A DNA stretch of 64,000 bases, from NCBI GenBank assembly GCA_030749435.1, contig JASMKH010000007.1, positions 1-64,000 of the forward strand, in the 5' to 3' direction. Below the pieces are notes generated by a model. It saw nothing but the letters and a program-made list of their open reading frames with translations, did no database searches and was not told the DNA's origin. Below, piece after piece: positions 9,288-20,134 of this stretch (positions are counted from its first letter, which is position 1; each line of letters opens with the position of its first letter). Source of the DNA: Phycisphaerales bacterium. GTDB taxonomy: Bacteria; Planctomycetota; Phycisphaerae; Phycisphaerales; SM1A02. The position numbers were made by a program, and so were the translations under genes.

Positions 9288-9356
9288 CTGAGATGTCGCC
9301 TTCCAGGCAGGGGATACACACGTGAGGCCAAGGGATCGACAAAGCGACCCAGAGCC

Positions 9357-9395
9357 GCGAAAAACAAAGGGCCATCGCCCGCAAGGGCGTGGCCC
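9357..9395 (-). terminator. Intrinsic terminator/attenuator in the nusA leader
   Basis: Read on the minus strand, an 11-base-pair GC stem (9369-9380 pairing with 9385-9395, one bulged base, four-base loop 9381-9384) is followed at once by TTTGTTTTT. This is the textbook form of a Rho-independent terminator. It lies between the nusA start (9287) and any promoter further upstream on the same strand. No minus-strand gene ends nearby, since the next upstream gene, dsbD, points the other way. It therefore most likely controls read-through into nusA-infB-rbfA. Confidence 0.65.
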
Positions 9396-9772
9396 GCATC
9401 TCCGGCTCGGCGCCAGTTGCGGCACCGTGATCCGGCACGACCGAATGTGGTCGATGCTCAGATCATGGGGAACTCCCCAAACCGACCCGAGGCGGGCCTT
9501 CTTCGAACGTCCGCAACCGGAAAGGTCGCGAACACGGGATGGAGTCGATCACTCCACATGGCAGGAGACGTGCTGCTGAGACATATTCCGCACCGCGGTG
9601 CTCCACCCAACGAAAAGCCATGGCACCCGCCACCGTGGCGGGCATGCCCGATCCCGGCACTGTATCCCCCCCCGGCTGCGGCCGCAACCGAATCGGGCCT
9701 CCCGACGAAGCTGAAGGGCCCTCAGGTCCGAGGACTCCAGAGCCCGCGTGTACTAGACTTCGAAGTCCCCCC

Positions 9773-9810
9773 GGAAGTCCTGCCCCGGGAAGTCCTGCCC
9801 CGGGAAGTCC
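9773..9810 (+). repeat. 15-base tandem repeat in the dsbD leader
   Basis: The unit GGAAGTCCTGCCCCG occurs twice in full (9773-9787 and 9788-9802) and then partially (9803-9810), with a degenerate copy just before. The repeat lies between a possible -10 (TAGACT at 9754-9759) and the dsbD start codon at 9836. It could be a slippage-prone leader element or simply a local duplication. Confidence 0.7.
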
Positions 9811-9835
9811 CACTCCCCGCTGGAGATGCCATTCG

Positions 9836-11923
9836 ATGTTGCCGTGCCTGCACCCCCGAATCCCGGTTCTGCCCTCCGCTGCAGCCCTCTTGGCCATGAG
9901 CCTCGCCGCAGGCCTGTGCATGGCTGGCCCCGACGGAGGTGGCGGGTTCGGCGGCCTGACCCCGAAACAGCCGCAGACACCAGAGTTCTATGACTCGCGT
10001 GACAAGGTCAAGGTTGAGGTTGTCCCGAGCCGCACAAGCGTTCCACCGGGTGGCGACTTCGTCCTTGCCGTCATCTTCGACCAGCAGGACGGGTGGCACA
10101 TCCATACAGACCGCCCCCAGGTGCCGCCGGAACTGGGCGCCCCCGAGGACTATTACGCCACTGCCGTCTTCGTATCCACCGCTGACGATCGGCTGATCCC
10201 ACACCCCGGATGGATCCAGTGGCCCGAGTCGCATGAAATCATGGTGGGGTTCGGGGGCACGCCAGTCCCGTACGAGGTGTTCTCCGGCCGGGCCATCGCC
10301 TGGGTGCCCGTCACCGTTCCTGAAAACGCTGCGGTGGGCTCCGCCACCATCACCGTGCGGCCGTTCTTCCAGGCATGCAATGACACGACCTGCCTTGCGC
10401 CCACGCCCATGCCACCCGATGGGGACGAGCCGCCGTCGGAGCGTTGGCTCAAGTACGGCGAAGTCATCACCATCGACATCGTCCCGCTCACCGAAGTCGC
10501 GACGCCCGCATCCGTGCAGGCCGACTTCGCTGGCTTTGATCCCGGCGTGTTCGGCCGCATCCGTGCTGGCGAAGTGGCTCCCGACGCGGCTGATGCCAAT
10601 GTCACCTTCAATGCCTTTGGATTCGAGTTCGCCCTCGACACCAACGGCGCACTCGGAGTCATCCTCCTGCTTGTCGTGGCAGCCCTCGGCGGATTCCTCT
10701 TGAACTTGACGCCCTGCGTCCTTCCGGTCATCCCACTGAAGATCATGGCGATCTCAAGTTCCGCTGGCAACCGCGCCCGAACGCTGCTGCTCGGTGTCGC
10801 GATGAGCCTCGGCGTCATCGGTTTCTGGATCGGCATCGGTCTGGCGATTGCGGCGCTGACTGGCTTCACCGCAAGCAATCAACTCTTTCAGTATCCCGCG
10901 TTCACGATTGGCATCGGCATCATCATCGCAGCCATGGCGGTCGGCATGTGCGGCCTGTTCTCGGTGCGGCTCCCGCAATCGGTCTATATGGTCAGCCCGA
11001 GGCACGACACCGTCGTCGGGTCGTTCCTGTTCGGCATCATGACGGCCGTCCTCGCGACGCCCTGCACAGCGCCCTTCATGGGTGCTGCCATGGCATGGGC
11101 TGCCACCGAACCGCCCACCGTCACCATGGTGACCTTCGCATCCATCGGGATCGGCATGTCCCTGCCGTACCTGATTCTCGCGGCGTTCCCGGGAATGACG
11201 AACAGAATGCCGAAGGCCGGGCCTGCAAGCGAACTCATCAAGCAGGTCATGGGGCTGCTCATGCTTGCGGCAGCGGCCTACTTCATCGGCGTCGGACTCA
11301 GCGGCCTGCTGGCCGATCCTCCACAACCCCCAAGCCGCGTGTACTTCTGGTTTGTGGCGAGCATCGTTGTGTTGGCTGGCGTATGGCTGACCTTCCGGAC
11401 GTGGAGACTGACTGCCCGATCTGCGCCCGCGCACGAAATGGAGCGGCATGAACCAACCGACATCTCGCTGCCAAGGCACGCCGTTGGTTGGCGCACATCG
11501 ATGACCGCCCTCGGCACACTCCTCGCGGCAGGCGGAGTCGCGCTGGCCCTGGCGCTGACTGATCATGGTCCGATCAAGTGGATCTGGTACACGCCAGCCA
11601 CATTTGAGCGGGCGTTGGCGGAGGACAAGGTTGTTGTCATGGAGTTCACCGCAGAGTGGTGCCTGAACTGCAAGGCGCTCGAAGAAGCTGTTCTCGCAAC
11701 TGACGACATCGCGACGCTTCTGGCCGAGCCCGACATTGAGCCGATCAAGATCGACCTGACGGGGAACAACGTCGAAGGTAACGCCATGCTGCATGCGGTG
11801 GGACGGCATCAGATACCGCTGCTGGTTGTGTTTGCGCCAAACGGCGATGAAGTCTTCAAGGGTGACTTCTACACAGTTGACCAGGTCAAGGATGCAGTGG
11901 ACGCTGCTCGGGCGGTGCGATAG
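9836..11923 (+). CDS. dsbD: Thiol:disulfide interchange protein DsbD-like
   Basis: Inner-membrane reductant conduit that moves electrons from cytoplasmic thioredoxin to periplasmic substrates, for example in disulfide isomerisation and cytochrome c maturation. The ATG at 9836 (GGAG 10 bases upstream) gives 695 residues with a signal peptide (LPSAAALLAMSLAAGLCMAG). An N-terminal DsbD-alpha-like domain contains DDTTCLAPT-type residues (CNDTTCLAP). The membrane domain contains LNLTPCVLPVIPLK and LATPCTAPFMG, each with a redox cysteine. The C-terminal thioredoxin domain carries WCLNC. All three cysteine centres of the cascade are visible. The open frame extends 99 residues upstream but is low-complexity and lacks a signal. 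The last 38 bases overlap the convergent O-antigen-ligase-like gene. The two central cysteines sit in the usual TPC contexts, so the protein should be functional. Confidence 0.92.
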   Translation: MLPCLHPRIPVLPSAAALLAMSLAAGLCMAGPDGGGGFGGLTPKQPQTPEFYDSRDKVKVEVVPSRTSVPPGGDFVLAVIFDQQDGWHIHTDRPQVPPELGAPEDYYATAVFVSTADDRLIPHPGWIQWPESHEIMVGFGGTPVPYEVFSGRAIAWVPVTVPENAAVGSATITVRPFFQACNDTTCLAPTPMPPDGDEPPSERWLKYGEVITIDIVPLTEVATPASVQADFAGFDPGVFGRIRAGEVAPDAADANVTFNAFGFEFALDTNGALGVILLLVVAALGGFLLNLTPCVLPVIPLKIMAISSSAGNRARTLLLGVAMSLGVIGFWIGIGLAIAALTGFTASNQLFQYPAFTIGIGIIIAAMAVGMCGLFSVRLPQSVYMVSPRHDTVVGSFLFGIMTAVLATPCTAPFMGAAMAWAATEPPTVTMVTFASIGIGMSLPYLILAAFPGMTNRMPKAGPASELIKQVMGLLMLAAAAYFIGVGLSGLLADPPQPPSRVYFWFVASIVVLAGVWLTFRTWRLTARSAPAHEMERHEPTDISLPRHAVGWRTSMTALGTLLAAGGVALALALTDHGPIKWIWYTPATFERALAEDKVVVMEFTAEWCLNCKALEEAVLATDDIATLLAEPDIEPIKIDLTGNNVEGNAMLHAVGRHQIPLLVVFAPNGDEVFKGDFYTVDQVKDAVDAARAVR

Positions 11924-14042
11924 CGGACGCCTCATCGCGGATGGCCTCGGGGAGCCGCTGCGCCGGATCCAGAGTGTTCGCGTCATCGATCTCGATCGCC
12001 CGCCGCCAGGCCCGCGCGGCACGATCCAGTTCACCAGACCGCTCCGCCAACCTCGCCAGCGTGACCCATGACATCGCTGCATTGGGATCCGCCAGAACCA
12101 CCCGCTCGGCCATGGCCAAGGCGGACTGAAGCCACTGACGCTCGCCCGCGAGGTCACTCCGGGCGGCAAGCGCCACGATCGCCAGCCGTCCACCGGCAAT
12201 CGACCCTGCCGCCATCGCCTCCGCCCCGGCCCTTGCTGCCTCCCCAAGATGAACCGCAGCGAATGCCGGGCTCGCCGCCGCGTCCGACGCCGCCGCCAGT
12301 TGCTGCGACGCCACATGGCCCAGCAGCCGAGGGTCCCGTTGCGTCTGCCACGCATCGCGGATCATCGACGATGCCTCACCCCGAACGAGCGCATCGGCGA
12401 GTCCGCCAGCATCGCCCGGCGCCTGCACGAGCACCCGAGCGGCCTGCGCTACCAGCCGGTCCTGCCGCCACCAAGGCACCACGATGATCGCCACGACAAC
12501 GACGGCCAGGCCACCGCACAACACGCCACCGCACATGGGAACGCCCCGGCCGCGTTTCTTGAATCGCGCCCCAGCGGCGCCGAGCATGGCAAGCACCCAC
12601 ACCACAGTTGACGAGGCCTCCAGACTCATATCGATCTGTGCCTGCGCCAGGAGCAGCGCGACCGCCATCAACACGGCCCACCGCGCAGCATCTCCTCGCA
12701 ACGACCGCCACGACACCCACGCCAACAGTGGCATCAGCGACCACCCAAGTATCCGAACCGTCTGTGAAGCTTCGTCGATCCTGTCCCACGACCGACACAT
12801 GACCATGGCCGCCGGCACAATCGCCAGCAGCGCCCCGATTGCCGCGGCGGTGCCGAGCCCCCCTGTCGAAGGCTCGTCCTCCTTCCAGCGGACCGTCCCT
12901 GCCCGCCAGAGCAGCACGAACACCATCGCCGCCCAACTGAGTCCCGCCACTCCGATCGTCGACACCCACCCAAGCGCCATCGAGTGCGGTGAAGTGATCT
13001 CCTCGGGCGCACCGGCAACCCGCACCCCGGCATAGGCATCCTGAAAGCCAGCGGGTCCAACACCGCCCAGCGGCGATGCTGCAATGAGCCGGGCGGCGCC
13101 GATGTCGTACTGCCATCGGATCATCGCCGACCTGCCGCCAGGAACTCGCAGGGCCTGGTCGCCGAAGAGGAGATCCGCCCCGCCAGCGGCAAGCGGTATC
13201 AAAGTCACCGAGACGACCATGATGACGGCGACCCAGCCGCCCCGGTCGCGAACCGCCCTGCGCCGCAAGCCGATCGCCGTCAACGCAGCGGCCGCAACCA
13301 GAAGCGTCATTCCCGCCACCGAACCGCTCAAGCCGACGACGCCCACCGATGCGACGCACGCAACGAACAGGACACCTCCCACCCATGCCGTTCGCCCCTG
13401 CCGCTGGGCGGCGAACGTCAGCCCGCCAAACGTCACGGCGGCTGCCGCCATGACCGTAGCGAGCAGGTTGGCGCTGGTGAACCACCCGGTGGGCGTACCC
13501 TCCAGCAGCCGGCGCTCGTACACCCGCGCTGCCGACGATCCGGGATCCAGGCCCAGCATGGCGAGCGCTTCGTCACGGTTCGCTGCGAACCACGCAGCCG
13601 TATCCGGATTGTCCCATCCCCACTGCGCCAGTGCGCGAAGTGCAATTGGCGCGGCGACCGACACCAGAATCGCAACGACCACCCGCCGCGTCCACTGGTC
13701 GCGGCACGCATGGGCGAGCGCCACCGCCGCCGCCGCACCCGCCATCCATGGCAGTGCCACCTGGCCATGGTGGCCTCCCGCAGCGGCCCACAGCAGACAG
13801 AGCGGGGCCGGGATGATCCACAGGACCAGCAGCAACGTGGATCCGCCGCGAGCACGGGCGCCCTCGACGAAGAACACGAACGACGCAGCGAGCAGCAGCA
13901 GTGCGTCAAGCACCATGAGTTCGTGTGGCGCCAGTCCGATGGCCGGGTATGGATCGAGTACCGGATCAACGTCGAACCATGTCTCCGGCAGCAGCACCAC
14001 GAGACACCGCGCCGCGGCAATCGCCGCGATGACGATGGCCAT
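11886..14042 (-). CDS. O-antigen ligase-like membrane protein with C-terminal TPR-like region
   Basis: 718-residue polytopic membrane protein. The first about 460 residues contain roughly ten hydrophobic segments (AIVIAAIAAARCLVVLL, LLLLAASFVFFV and LLLVLWIIPAPLCLLW are the first three). They also hold a central Wzy_C/O-antigen-ligase-like region with a periplasmic loop around SPLGGVGPAGFQDAYAG and the motif SPHSMALGW. The C-terminal about 220 residues are soluble Ala-rich helices with tandem TPR character (ALAMAERVVLADPNAAMSWV, LARLAERSGELDRAARAWRR). Such proteins polymerise or ligate glycans onto a lipid carrier. The ATG at 14042 lies 23 bases after the WecA/MraY-like gene, which makes an undecaprenyl-linked sugar, a coherent pair. 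The 3' end overlaps dsbD by 38 bases tail-to-tail. Confidence 0.75.
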   Translation of the reverse strand: MAIVIAAIAAARCLVVLLPETWFDVDPVLDPYPAIGLAPHELMVLDALLLLAASFVFFVEGARARGGSTLLLVLWIIPAPLCLLWAAAGGHHGQVALPWMAGAAAAVALAHACRDQWTRRVVVAILVSVAAPIALRALAQWGWDNPDTAAWFAANRDEALAMLGLDPGSSAARVYERRLLEGTPTGWFTSANLLATVMAAAAVTFGGLTFAAQRQGRTAWVGGVLFVACVASVGVVGLSGSVAGMTLLVAAAALTAIGLRRRAVRDRGGWVAVIMVVSVTLIPLAAGGADLLFGDQALRVPGGRSAMIRWQYDIGAARLIAASPLGGVGPAGFQDAYAGVRVAGAPEEITSPHSMALGWVSTIGVAGLSWAAMVFVLLWRAGTVRWKEDEPSTGGLGTAAAIGALLAIVPAAMVMCRSWDRIDEASQTVRILGWSLMPLLAWVSWRSLRGDAARWAVLMAVALLLAQAQIDMSLEASSTVVWVLAMLGAAGARFKKRGRGVPMCGGVLCGGLAVVVVAIIVVPWWRQDRLVAQAARVLVQAPGDAGGLADALVRGEASSMIRDAWQTQRDPRLLGHVASQQLAAASDAAASPAFAAVHLGEAARAGAEAMAAGSIAGGRLAIVALAARSDLAGERQWLQSALAMAERVVLADPNAAMSWVTLARLAERSGELDRAARAWRRAIEIDDANTLDPAQRLPEAIRDEASAIAPPEQRPLHP

Positions 14043-14065
14043 GACGCGTCCCACCCACGCCGCCC

Positions 14066-15184
14066 TCAACTGCGGGCTCCAGACTCCAACACCGCCAGCG
14101 TGAAGAGGACCATCACGACAAGAACGCCCGCCATCACAGCCTGCCAGGGCACCAGATTCGGAAGCAGCAGTCCGACGATTCCGGTGACCGCCGAGAGACA
14201 CCAGATCACGCAGACTGCCCGGCGAGGCGAGAGCCCCAACTCGACCAGCCGGTGAGAGAAGTGCTGGTGATCTCCTGCAAATGGACTGCGGCCTTGGCGG
14301 AGCCTGATCCAGACCACACTCACCAGATCGTAGAGCGGTATTGCCAGCACCGCCAAAGGCATCAGCACGCCGTACCAGGCCGTACCAATGACGCCGCCCA
14401 TTACTGCATCAGGCTCGACATACGTCGTGCGTATGGTCAACACTGCCAGCGCCAGACCGATCACCATCGATCCGCCATCGCCCATGAATATCTTCGCCGG
14501 GGGCAGGTTGAATACGAGGAACCCTGCGGTCGCACCCACCAATACCGCCAATGTGCCCGCGACAAACCACTGGCCCGAGAGAAGCGATGTCACCAGAAGA
14601 AGGCCCCCTGCGACCACAGTAACCCCCGCAGTCAGACCGTCCATGTTGTCCAGAAAGTTCATGGCGTTGATGATCGCCACCATCCACACAACGCTCGCGA
14701 ACACGCTGAGCGCAGTGCCCATCCCGGCCACACCATCGAGTTGCTGCAGGACCCGCACATCGAATGCTGCTGCCAGTGCCCCGGCCACAAGCACCTGAAC
14801 ACTCAGTTTCATCCACGGGCCGAGTTGCCTTCTGTCGTCGTAGATACCGACGAAGTGCAGTACCAGCACGGCCAGCCCGAATGCAATCGCCATGGGAGCC
14901 GATGCCTGAAGCCGCGGCATCCAGACCTCACTGGCCGGCACCATCGCGATGACCACCTGCGGCAGCAGGATCGCACACAGCCCGGCGGCCAGAAGCGCCG
15001 CAATCAGTGGCCATGCGATCGCGGCACCCCCGATGTTGGGAACGTCCCGCAACTCCTTCAAGTCACCCGCACCCCCGGGCGTGTCGAGGGCCCCAACCCT
15101 TCGTCCGAAGCGGCACAGCCCGGCCGTCAGAGTCAGCCCAACGAAAAAGGCGGCGGGAAGCAAGAGCAGTACGTACGTGGTCAC
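14066..15184 (-). CDS. Undecaprenyl-phosphate sugar-1-phosphate transferase (WecA/MraY family)
   Basis: Integral membrane glycosyltransferase-4 family protein (372 residues, about 10-11 transmembrane segments). It transfers a sugar-1-phosphate, usually GlcNAc-1-P, from a UDP-sugar to undecaprenyl phosphate. The Mg2+-binding and active-site motifs are present: NAMNFLDNMDGLTAG, KIFMGDGGSM and the cytoplasmic GDHQHFSHRLVELG loop typical of WecA/TagO/RfbO rather than MraY. The start is GTG at 15184. It is paired with the downstream O-antigen-ligase-like gene, so a role in surface polysaccharide or teichoic-like polymer initiation is likely. Which glycan is made cannot be told. Confidence 0.88.
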   Translation of the reverse strand: MTTYVLLLLPAAFFVGLTLTAGLCRFGRRVGALDTPGGAGDLKELRDVPNIGGAAIAWPLIAALLAAGLCAILLPQVVIAMVPASEVWMPRLQASAPMAIAFGLAVLVLHFVGIYDDRRQLGPWMKLSVQVLVAGALAAAFDVRVLQQLDGVAGMGTALSVFASVVWMVAIINAMNFLDNMDGLTAGVTVVAGGLLLVTSLLSGQWFVAGTLAVLVGATAGFLVFNLPPAKIFMGDGGSMVIGLALAVLTIRTTYVEPDAVMGGVIGTAWYGVLMPLAVLAIPLYDLVSVVWIRLRQGRSPFAGDHQHFSHRLVELGLSPRRAVCVIWCLSAVTGIVGLLLPNLVPWQAVMAGVLVVMVLFTLAVLESGARS

Positions 15185-15231
15185 ACGTCCATGATGCCCG
15201 ACGCGAGGCCCCGCAGCCAGTCACCCGTCGA

Positions 15232-15237
15232 GATACC
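15232..15237 (+). promoter_or_regulatory. -10-like GATACC upstream of the LOG-family gene
   Basis: GATACC ends 10 bases before the ATG at 15248 and no Shine-Dalgarno sequence is present. It is one of a series of such short-leader arrangements in the window. No clear -35 was found. Confidence 0.35.
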
Positions 15238-15247
15238 CTGATTCTCC

Positions 15248-15835
15248 ATGGAACGCATCACGGTCTACTGCAGTTCATCTACTCGAGCCTCCAGGCATCT
15301 CCACGACGCCGCGGAGGCCGTCGGGCGAGCCCTGGCTGCTCACGGCGTCACCGTCGTGTACGGCGGTGGCAGCATCGGGTTGATGGGCGCGTTGGCACAG
15401 GGGTGCAAGGCCGAGGGTGGCAGACTCATTGGAGTCACGACGAACCGGCTCGTAGAACTGGAGCAGGCGTCCTGCGACTGTGATGAGCTCGAGGTGTACG
15501 ACACCATGCGTCAACGTCGCAAGCGACTTCTCGAGTTGGCAAACGGCGTGCTCGTCCTGCCGGGAGGCCTGGGCACACTCGAGGAGTTCTTTGAAGCCCT
15601 CGTTGGCAGGCAACTCGCGGAGCACGGCGCACCAATCGGGCTGGTCAACGTCAACGGCGCACTGAACTCACTGCTCCTGATGATCGACGATCTCGTGCAC
15701 CATCGCTTTGTGCGTGCCTCGGCGCGGGATCTGTTCTTCGTTGAAGAAGACGGTGTGGCAGCCGTCAAACGGCTCCTGCGCACGCCAGGCGGGCTTGTAG
15801 ACCCCACACGAATGGTTCCCTCCGGGCCCGATTGA
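15248..15835 (+). CDS. LOG-family protein (cytokinin riboside 5'-monophosphate phosphoribohydrolase-like)
   Basis: 195-residue Rossmann-fold protein of the TIGR00730/LOG family. The diagnostic PGGxGTxxE motif is present as PGGLGTLEEFFE, and the N-terminal ITVYCSSST and VYGGGSIGLMG stretches form the nucleotide-binding part. Family members cleave ribose-5-phosphate from N6-modified AMP (cytokinin nucleotides) or from other nucleotide monophosphates; in bacteria the physiological substrate is often unknown. The length is typical. It begins a plus-strand run with lpxI 19 bases downstream. No cytokinin-synthesis gene (ipt) is seen in the window, so a housekeeping nucleotide-salvage role is as likely. 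Confidence 0.9.
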   Translation: MERITVYCSSSTRASRHLHDAAEAVGRALAAHGVTVVYGGGSIGLMGALAQGCKAEGGRLIGVTTNRLVELEQASCDCDELEVYDTMRQRRKRLLELANGVLVLPGGLGTLEEFFEALVGRQLAEHGAPIGLVNVNGALNSLLLMIDDLVHHRFVRASARDLFFVEEDGVAAVKRLLRTPGGLVDPTRMVPSGPD

Positions 15836-15854
15836 CGTTGGATAGCCTGCGCAC

Positions 15855-16685
15855 ATGCCTGCCACCATCGGACTGATCGCGGGAGAAGGTCGACTGCCGG
15901 TACTTGTTGCGGAGGGGATGCGCGCTGCTGGCCTTGATGTAGCGTGCGTCGCGTTTCGAGGGCACGCCGACCCCGAGTTGCGTGGCCTGTGCAGCAAGTG
16001 GTCGGAAGTGAGCCTGTATCGACCCGGCGGGTGGATTCGCCGCCTCCGGCGCTGGGGCGCAGGCGAGGCCGTGATGGTCGGACGTGTGGCAAAGACCCGG
16101 ATGCACGATCCCTTCCGCATGATTCGCGATCTGCCGGACTGGAGGGCGCTCCGCCTGTGGTATCGTCGCCTTCGGCATGACCGCCGGGATCGCGCCGTAT
16201 TGGCGGCCGTTGCCGACGAACTTCAACGAGGCGGAGTCACGCTCATCGACTCGACGACACACATCTCGGAACACCTCTCCGTCGAGGGGCAGCTCGGGAG
16301 TGTCGCGCCGAGCCAGTTGCAGACCAGCGACATCTCCTTCGCCTGGCCGATGCTGTCCAACCTCACGAGCATGGGCATCGGGCAGTCGATGGCCGTTCGA
16401 GAAGGAGATGTCATCGCGGTCGAGGCAGTCGAAGGCACCGACCGGATGATCGAGCGAGCGGGATCACTCTGCCGCACCCCCGGATGGACGCTGCTGAAGA
16501 CCGCTGCCGACGATCATGACAGGCGAGCAGACGTGCCGACCATTGGTGTCGATACCCTCGCCCGGCTCGCTGCGGCTGGTTGCGGTTGCGTGGCACTCGG
16601 AGCGGGACGGGTCATCCTTCTGGACCGCCCCAAGGTCATTGAGGCCTGCAATGAAGCCGGCATCGCACTCGTGGGAGTCGCGTGA
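15855..16685 (+). CDS. lpxI: UDP-2,3-diacylglucosamine hydrolase LpxI
   Basis: LpxI (DUF1009 family, 276 residues) cleaves UDP-2,3-diacylglucosamine to lipid X and UMP, the fourth step of lipid A synthesis, in bacteria that lack LpxH. Recognised by IGLIAGEGRLPVLVAEG at the N-terminus, the central IDSTTHISEHL and the C-terminal block from DVIAVEAVEGTDRMIERAG to TPGWTLLKTA and PTIGVDTLARLAAAGC, all in the usual order and spacing. The presence of this gene is direct evidence for lipid A. It overlaps the next gene by four bases (GTGA). A GATAGC hexamer ends 8 bases before the ATG. Confidence 0.93.
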   Translation: MPATIGLIAGEGRLPVLVAEGMRAAGLDVACVAFRGHADPELRGLCSKWSEVSLYRPGGWIRRLRRWGAGEAVMVGRVAKTRMHDPFRMIRDLPDWRALRLWYRRLRHDRRDRAVLAAVADELQRGGVTLIDSTTHISEHLSVEGQLGSVAPSQLQTSDISFAWPMLSNLTSMGIGQSMAVREGDVIAVEAVEGTDRMIERAGSLCRTPGWTLLKTAADDHDRRADVPTIGVDTLARLAAAGCGCVALGAGRVILLDRPKVIEACNEAGIALVGVA

Positions 16686-17296
16686 CCGATTCGACCGATC
16701 AACCTCCGCTCGCATCCCGCGCGGGGGCCAAGTTGCAGCATGCGTTGAAACACTTCGACATCGATGTCGCCGGATTGGACTGCGCAGATCTGGGCTGCAA
16801 TGTCGGCGGGTTCACCGATTGCCTGTTGCGGGCAGGGGCAGCATCTGTGGCGGCGGTGGACACCGGATACGGCATTCTGGCGTGGAAACTCCGGCAGGAC
16901 CCTCGCGTGATCGTCCGGGAGCGAACCAACGCGCTGCATGCCACCCCACCGGCCAATGGCGTGGATCTGGTCGCGGTGGATCTGGGATGGACCCCTCAGC
17001 GTCACGCCCTCCCCGCCGCCGCCAGGTGGCTGCGAAGCGGCGGGCGAGTCGTGTCGCTGGTGAAACCGCACTATGAACTGAGCGAGCGGCAGCGGAGGGC
17101 ACATCTGCACAAGGGGCGGTTGAGCGACGAGGTTGCCCGGACGATGCTCGATGCCGTGCTCGATGGCCTGGAGGGCATGGGATTGCGGTCCCTCGGCACA
17201 ACCGTGTCCCCGATTCGGGGAGGAAAAAGCAGCCGGGGCGGGGCCACTGGAAACCGTGAATTCCTGCTGCTCGCAACGGCCCTGCAGACCGTCTGA
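16682..17296 (+). CDS. TlyA/FtsJ-like rRNA 2'-O-methyltransferase lacking an S4 domain
   Basis: 204-residue SAM-dependent methyltransferase resembling the catalytic part of TlyA (16S/23S rRNA 2'-O-methyltransferase/hemolysin family). The SAM motif DLGCNVGGFTDCLLRAGA mirrors TlyA's D-x-G-x-x-x-GGFTDCLL. The K-D-K-E residues of 2'-O-methyltransferases can be placed at Lys in SRAGAKLQHAL, Asp in VAVDLGW, Lys in SLVKPHYEL and Glu in GNREFLLLA. Normal TlyA is about 250-270 residues and begins with an S4 RNA-binding domain, which is missing here. The GTG start at 16682 overlaps the lpxI stop as GTGA, and no upstream extension is possible without running through lpxI in another frame. An rRNA target is likely but unproven. 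Confidence 0.75.
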   Translation: MTDSTDQPPLASRAGAKLQHALKHFDIDVAGLDCADLGCNVGGFTDCLLRAGAASVAAVDTGYGILAWKLRQDPRVIVRERTNALHATPPANGVDLVAVDLGWTPQRHALPAAARWLRSGGRVVSLVKPHYELSERQRRAHLHKGRLSDEVARTMLDAVLDGLEGMGLRSLGTTVSPIRGGKSSRGGATGNREFLLLATALQTV

Positions 17297-17311
17297 GTTC
17301 GTCGTTTGCAA

Positions 17312-17317
17312 TACAAT
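17312..17317 (+). promoter_or_regulatory. Possible -10 (TACAAT) for gyrA
   Basis: TACAAT, one mismatch from consensus, lies 60 bases before the gyrA start in the 81-base gap after the methyltransferase. A second candidate, GATACT, is at 17323-17328. No good -35 was found, so support is limited. Confidence 0.35.
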
Positions 17318-17377
17318 GGTGGGATACTGAGGCGTGGCCGAGCCAACGGTTCCGGCCCCGTGTGAGGAAGCCCATTC

Positions 17378-19963
<2,586 letters not shown>

Positions 19964-20134
19964 GGGATTCGCGACCCGATATCGCGCACTGCACGCTGCG
20001 GGCGTGATTAGAGGAGGCGCACCCACGCGAACGCCACTCATCTTCGGCGTAGGGCAATCTCGTGCCACAACAGCGTTGCTGGCGGGGTCGTGCCTGTACC
20101 ATTCAGAGACCTGCAACGGGAGGGCTCGAAGGAC

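Larger units (their letters stand above)
9288..9835. other. Divergent non-coding region between nusA and dsbD
   Basis: 548 bases separate two divergent genes, and no convincing coding sequence lies here. It must hold the nusA-operon promoter (minus) and the dsbD promoter (plus). Visible elements are a terminator-like hairpin on the minus strand (9357-9395), a 7-base-pair perfect hairpin 9626-9632/9636-9642, smaller dyads at 9540-9557 and 9443-9456, a possible -10 (TAGACT, 9754-9759) for dsbD, and a 15-base tandem repeat (9773-9810). I looked for a tRNA, as E. coli carries metY upstream of this operon, and did not find one. rimP is also absent. Confidence 0.6.

Noticed and set aside
9500-9520. 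T-loop-like sequence GTTCGAA on the minus strand in the nusA leader, possibly a tRNA
   Set aside because: The flanking bases do not form a T-stem, and no acceptor or anticodon stem can be drawn.
9288-9835. rimP gene upstream of nusA, expected from the usual operon
   Set aside because: No open frame in this gap resembles RimP on the minus strand; the region is non-coding.
8427-9899. 490-codon plus-strand open frame antisense to nusA
   Set aside because: The nusA protein on the other strand is unmistakable, and the antisense frame has no family features.
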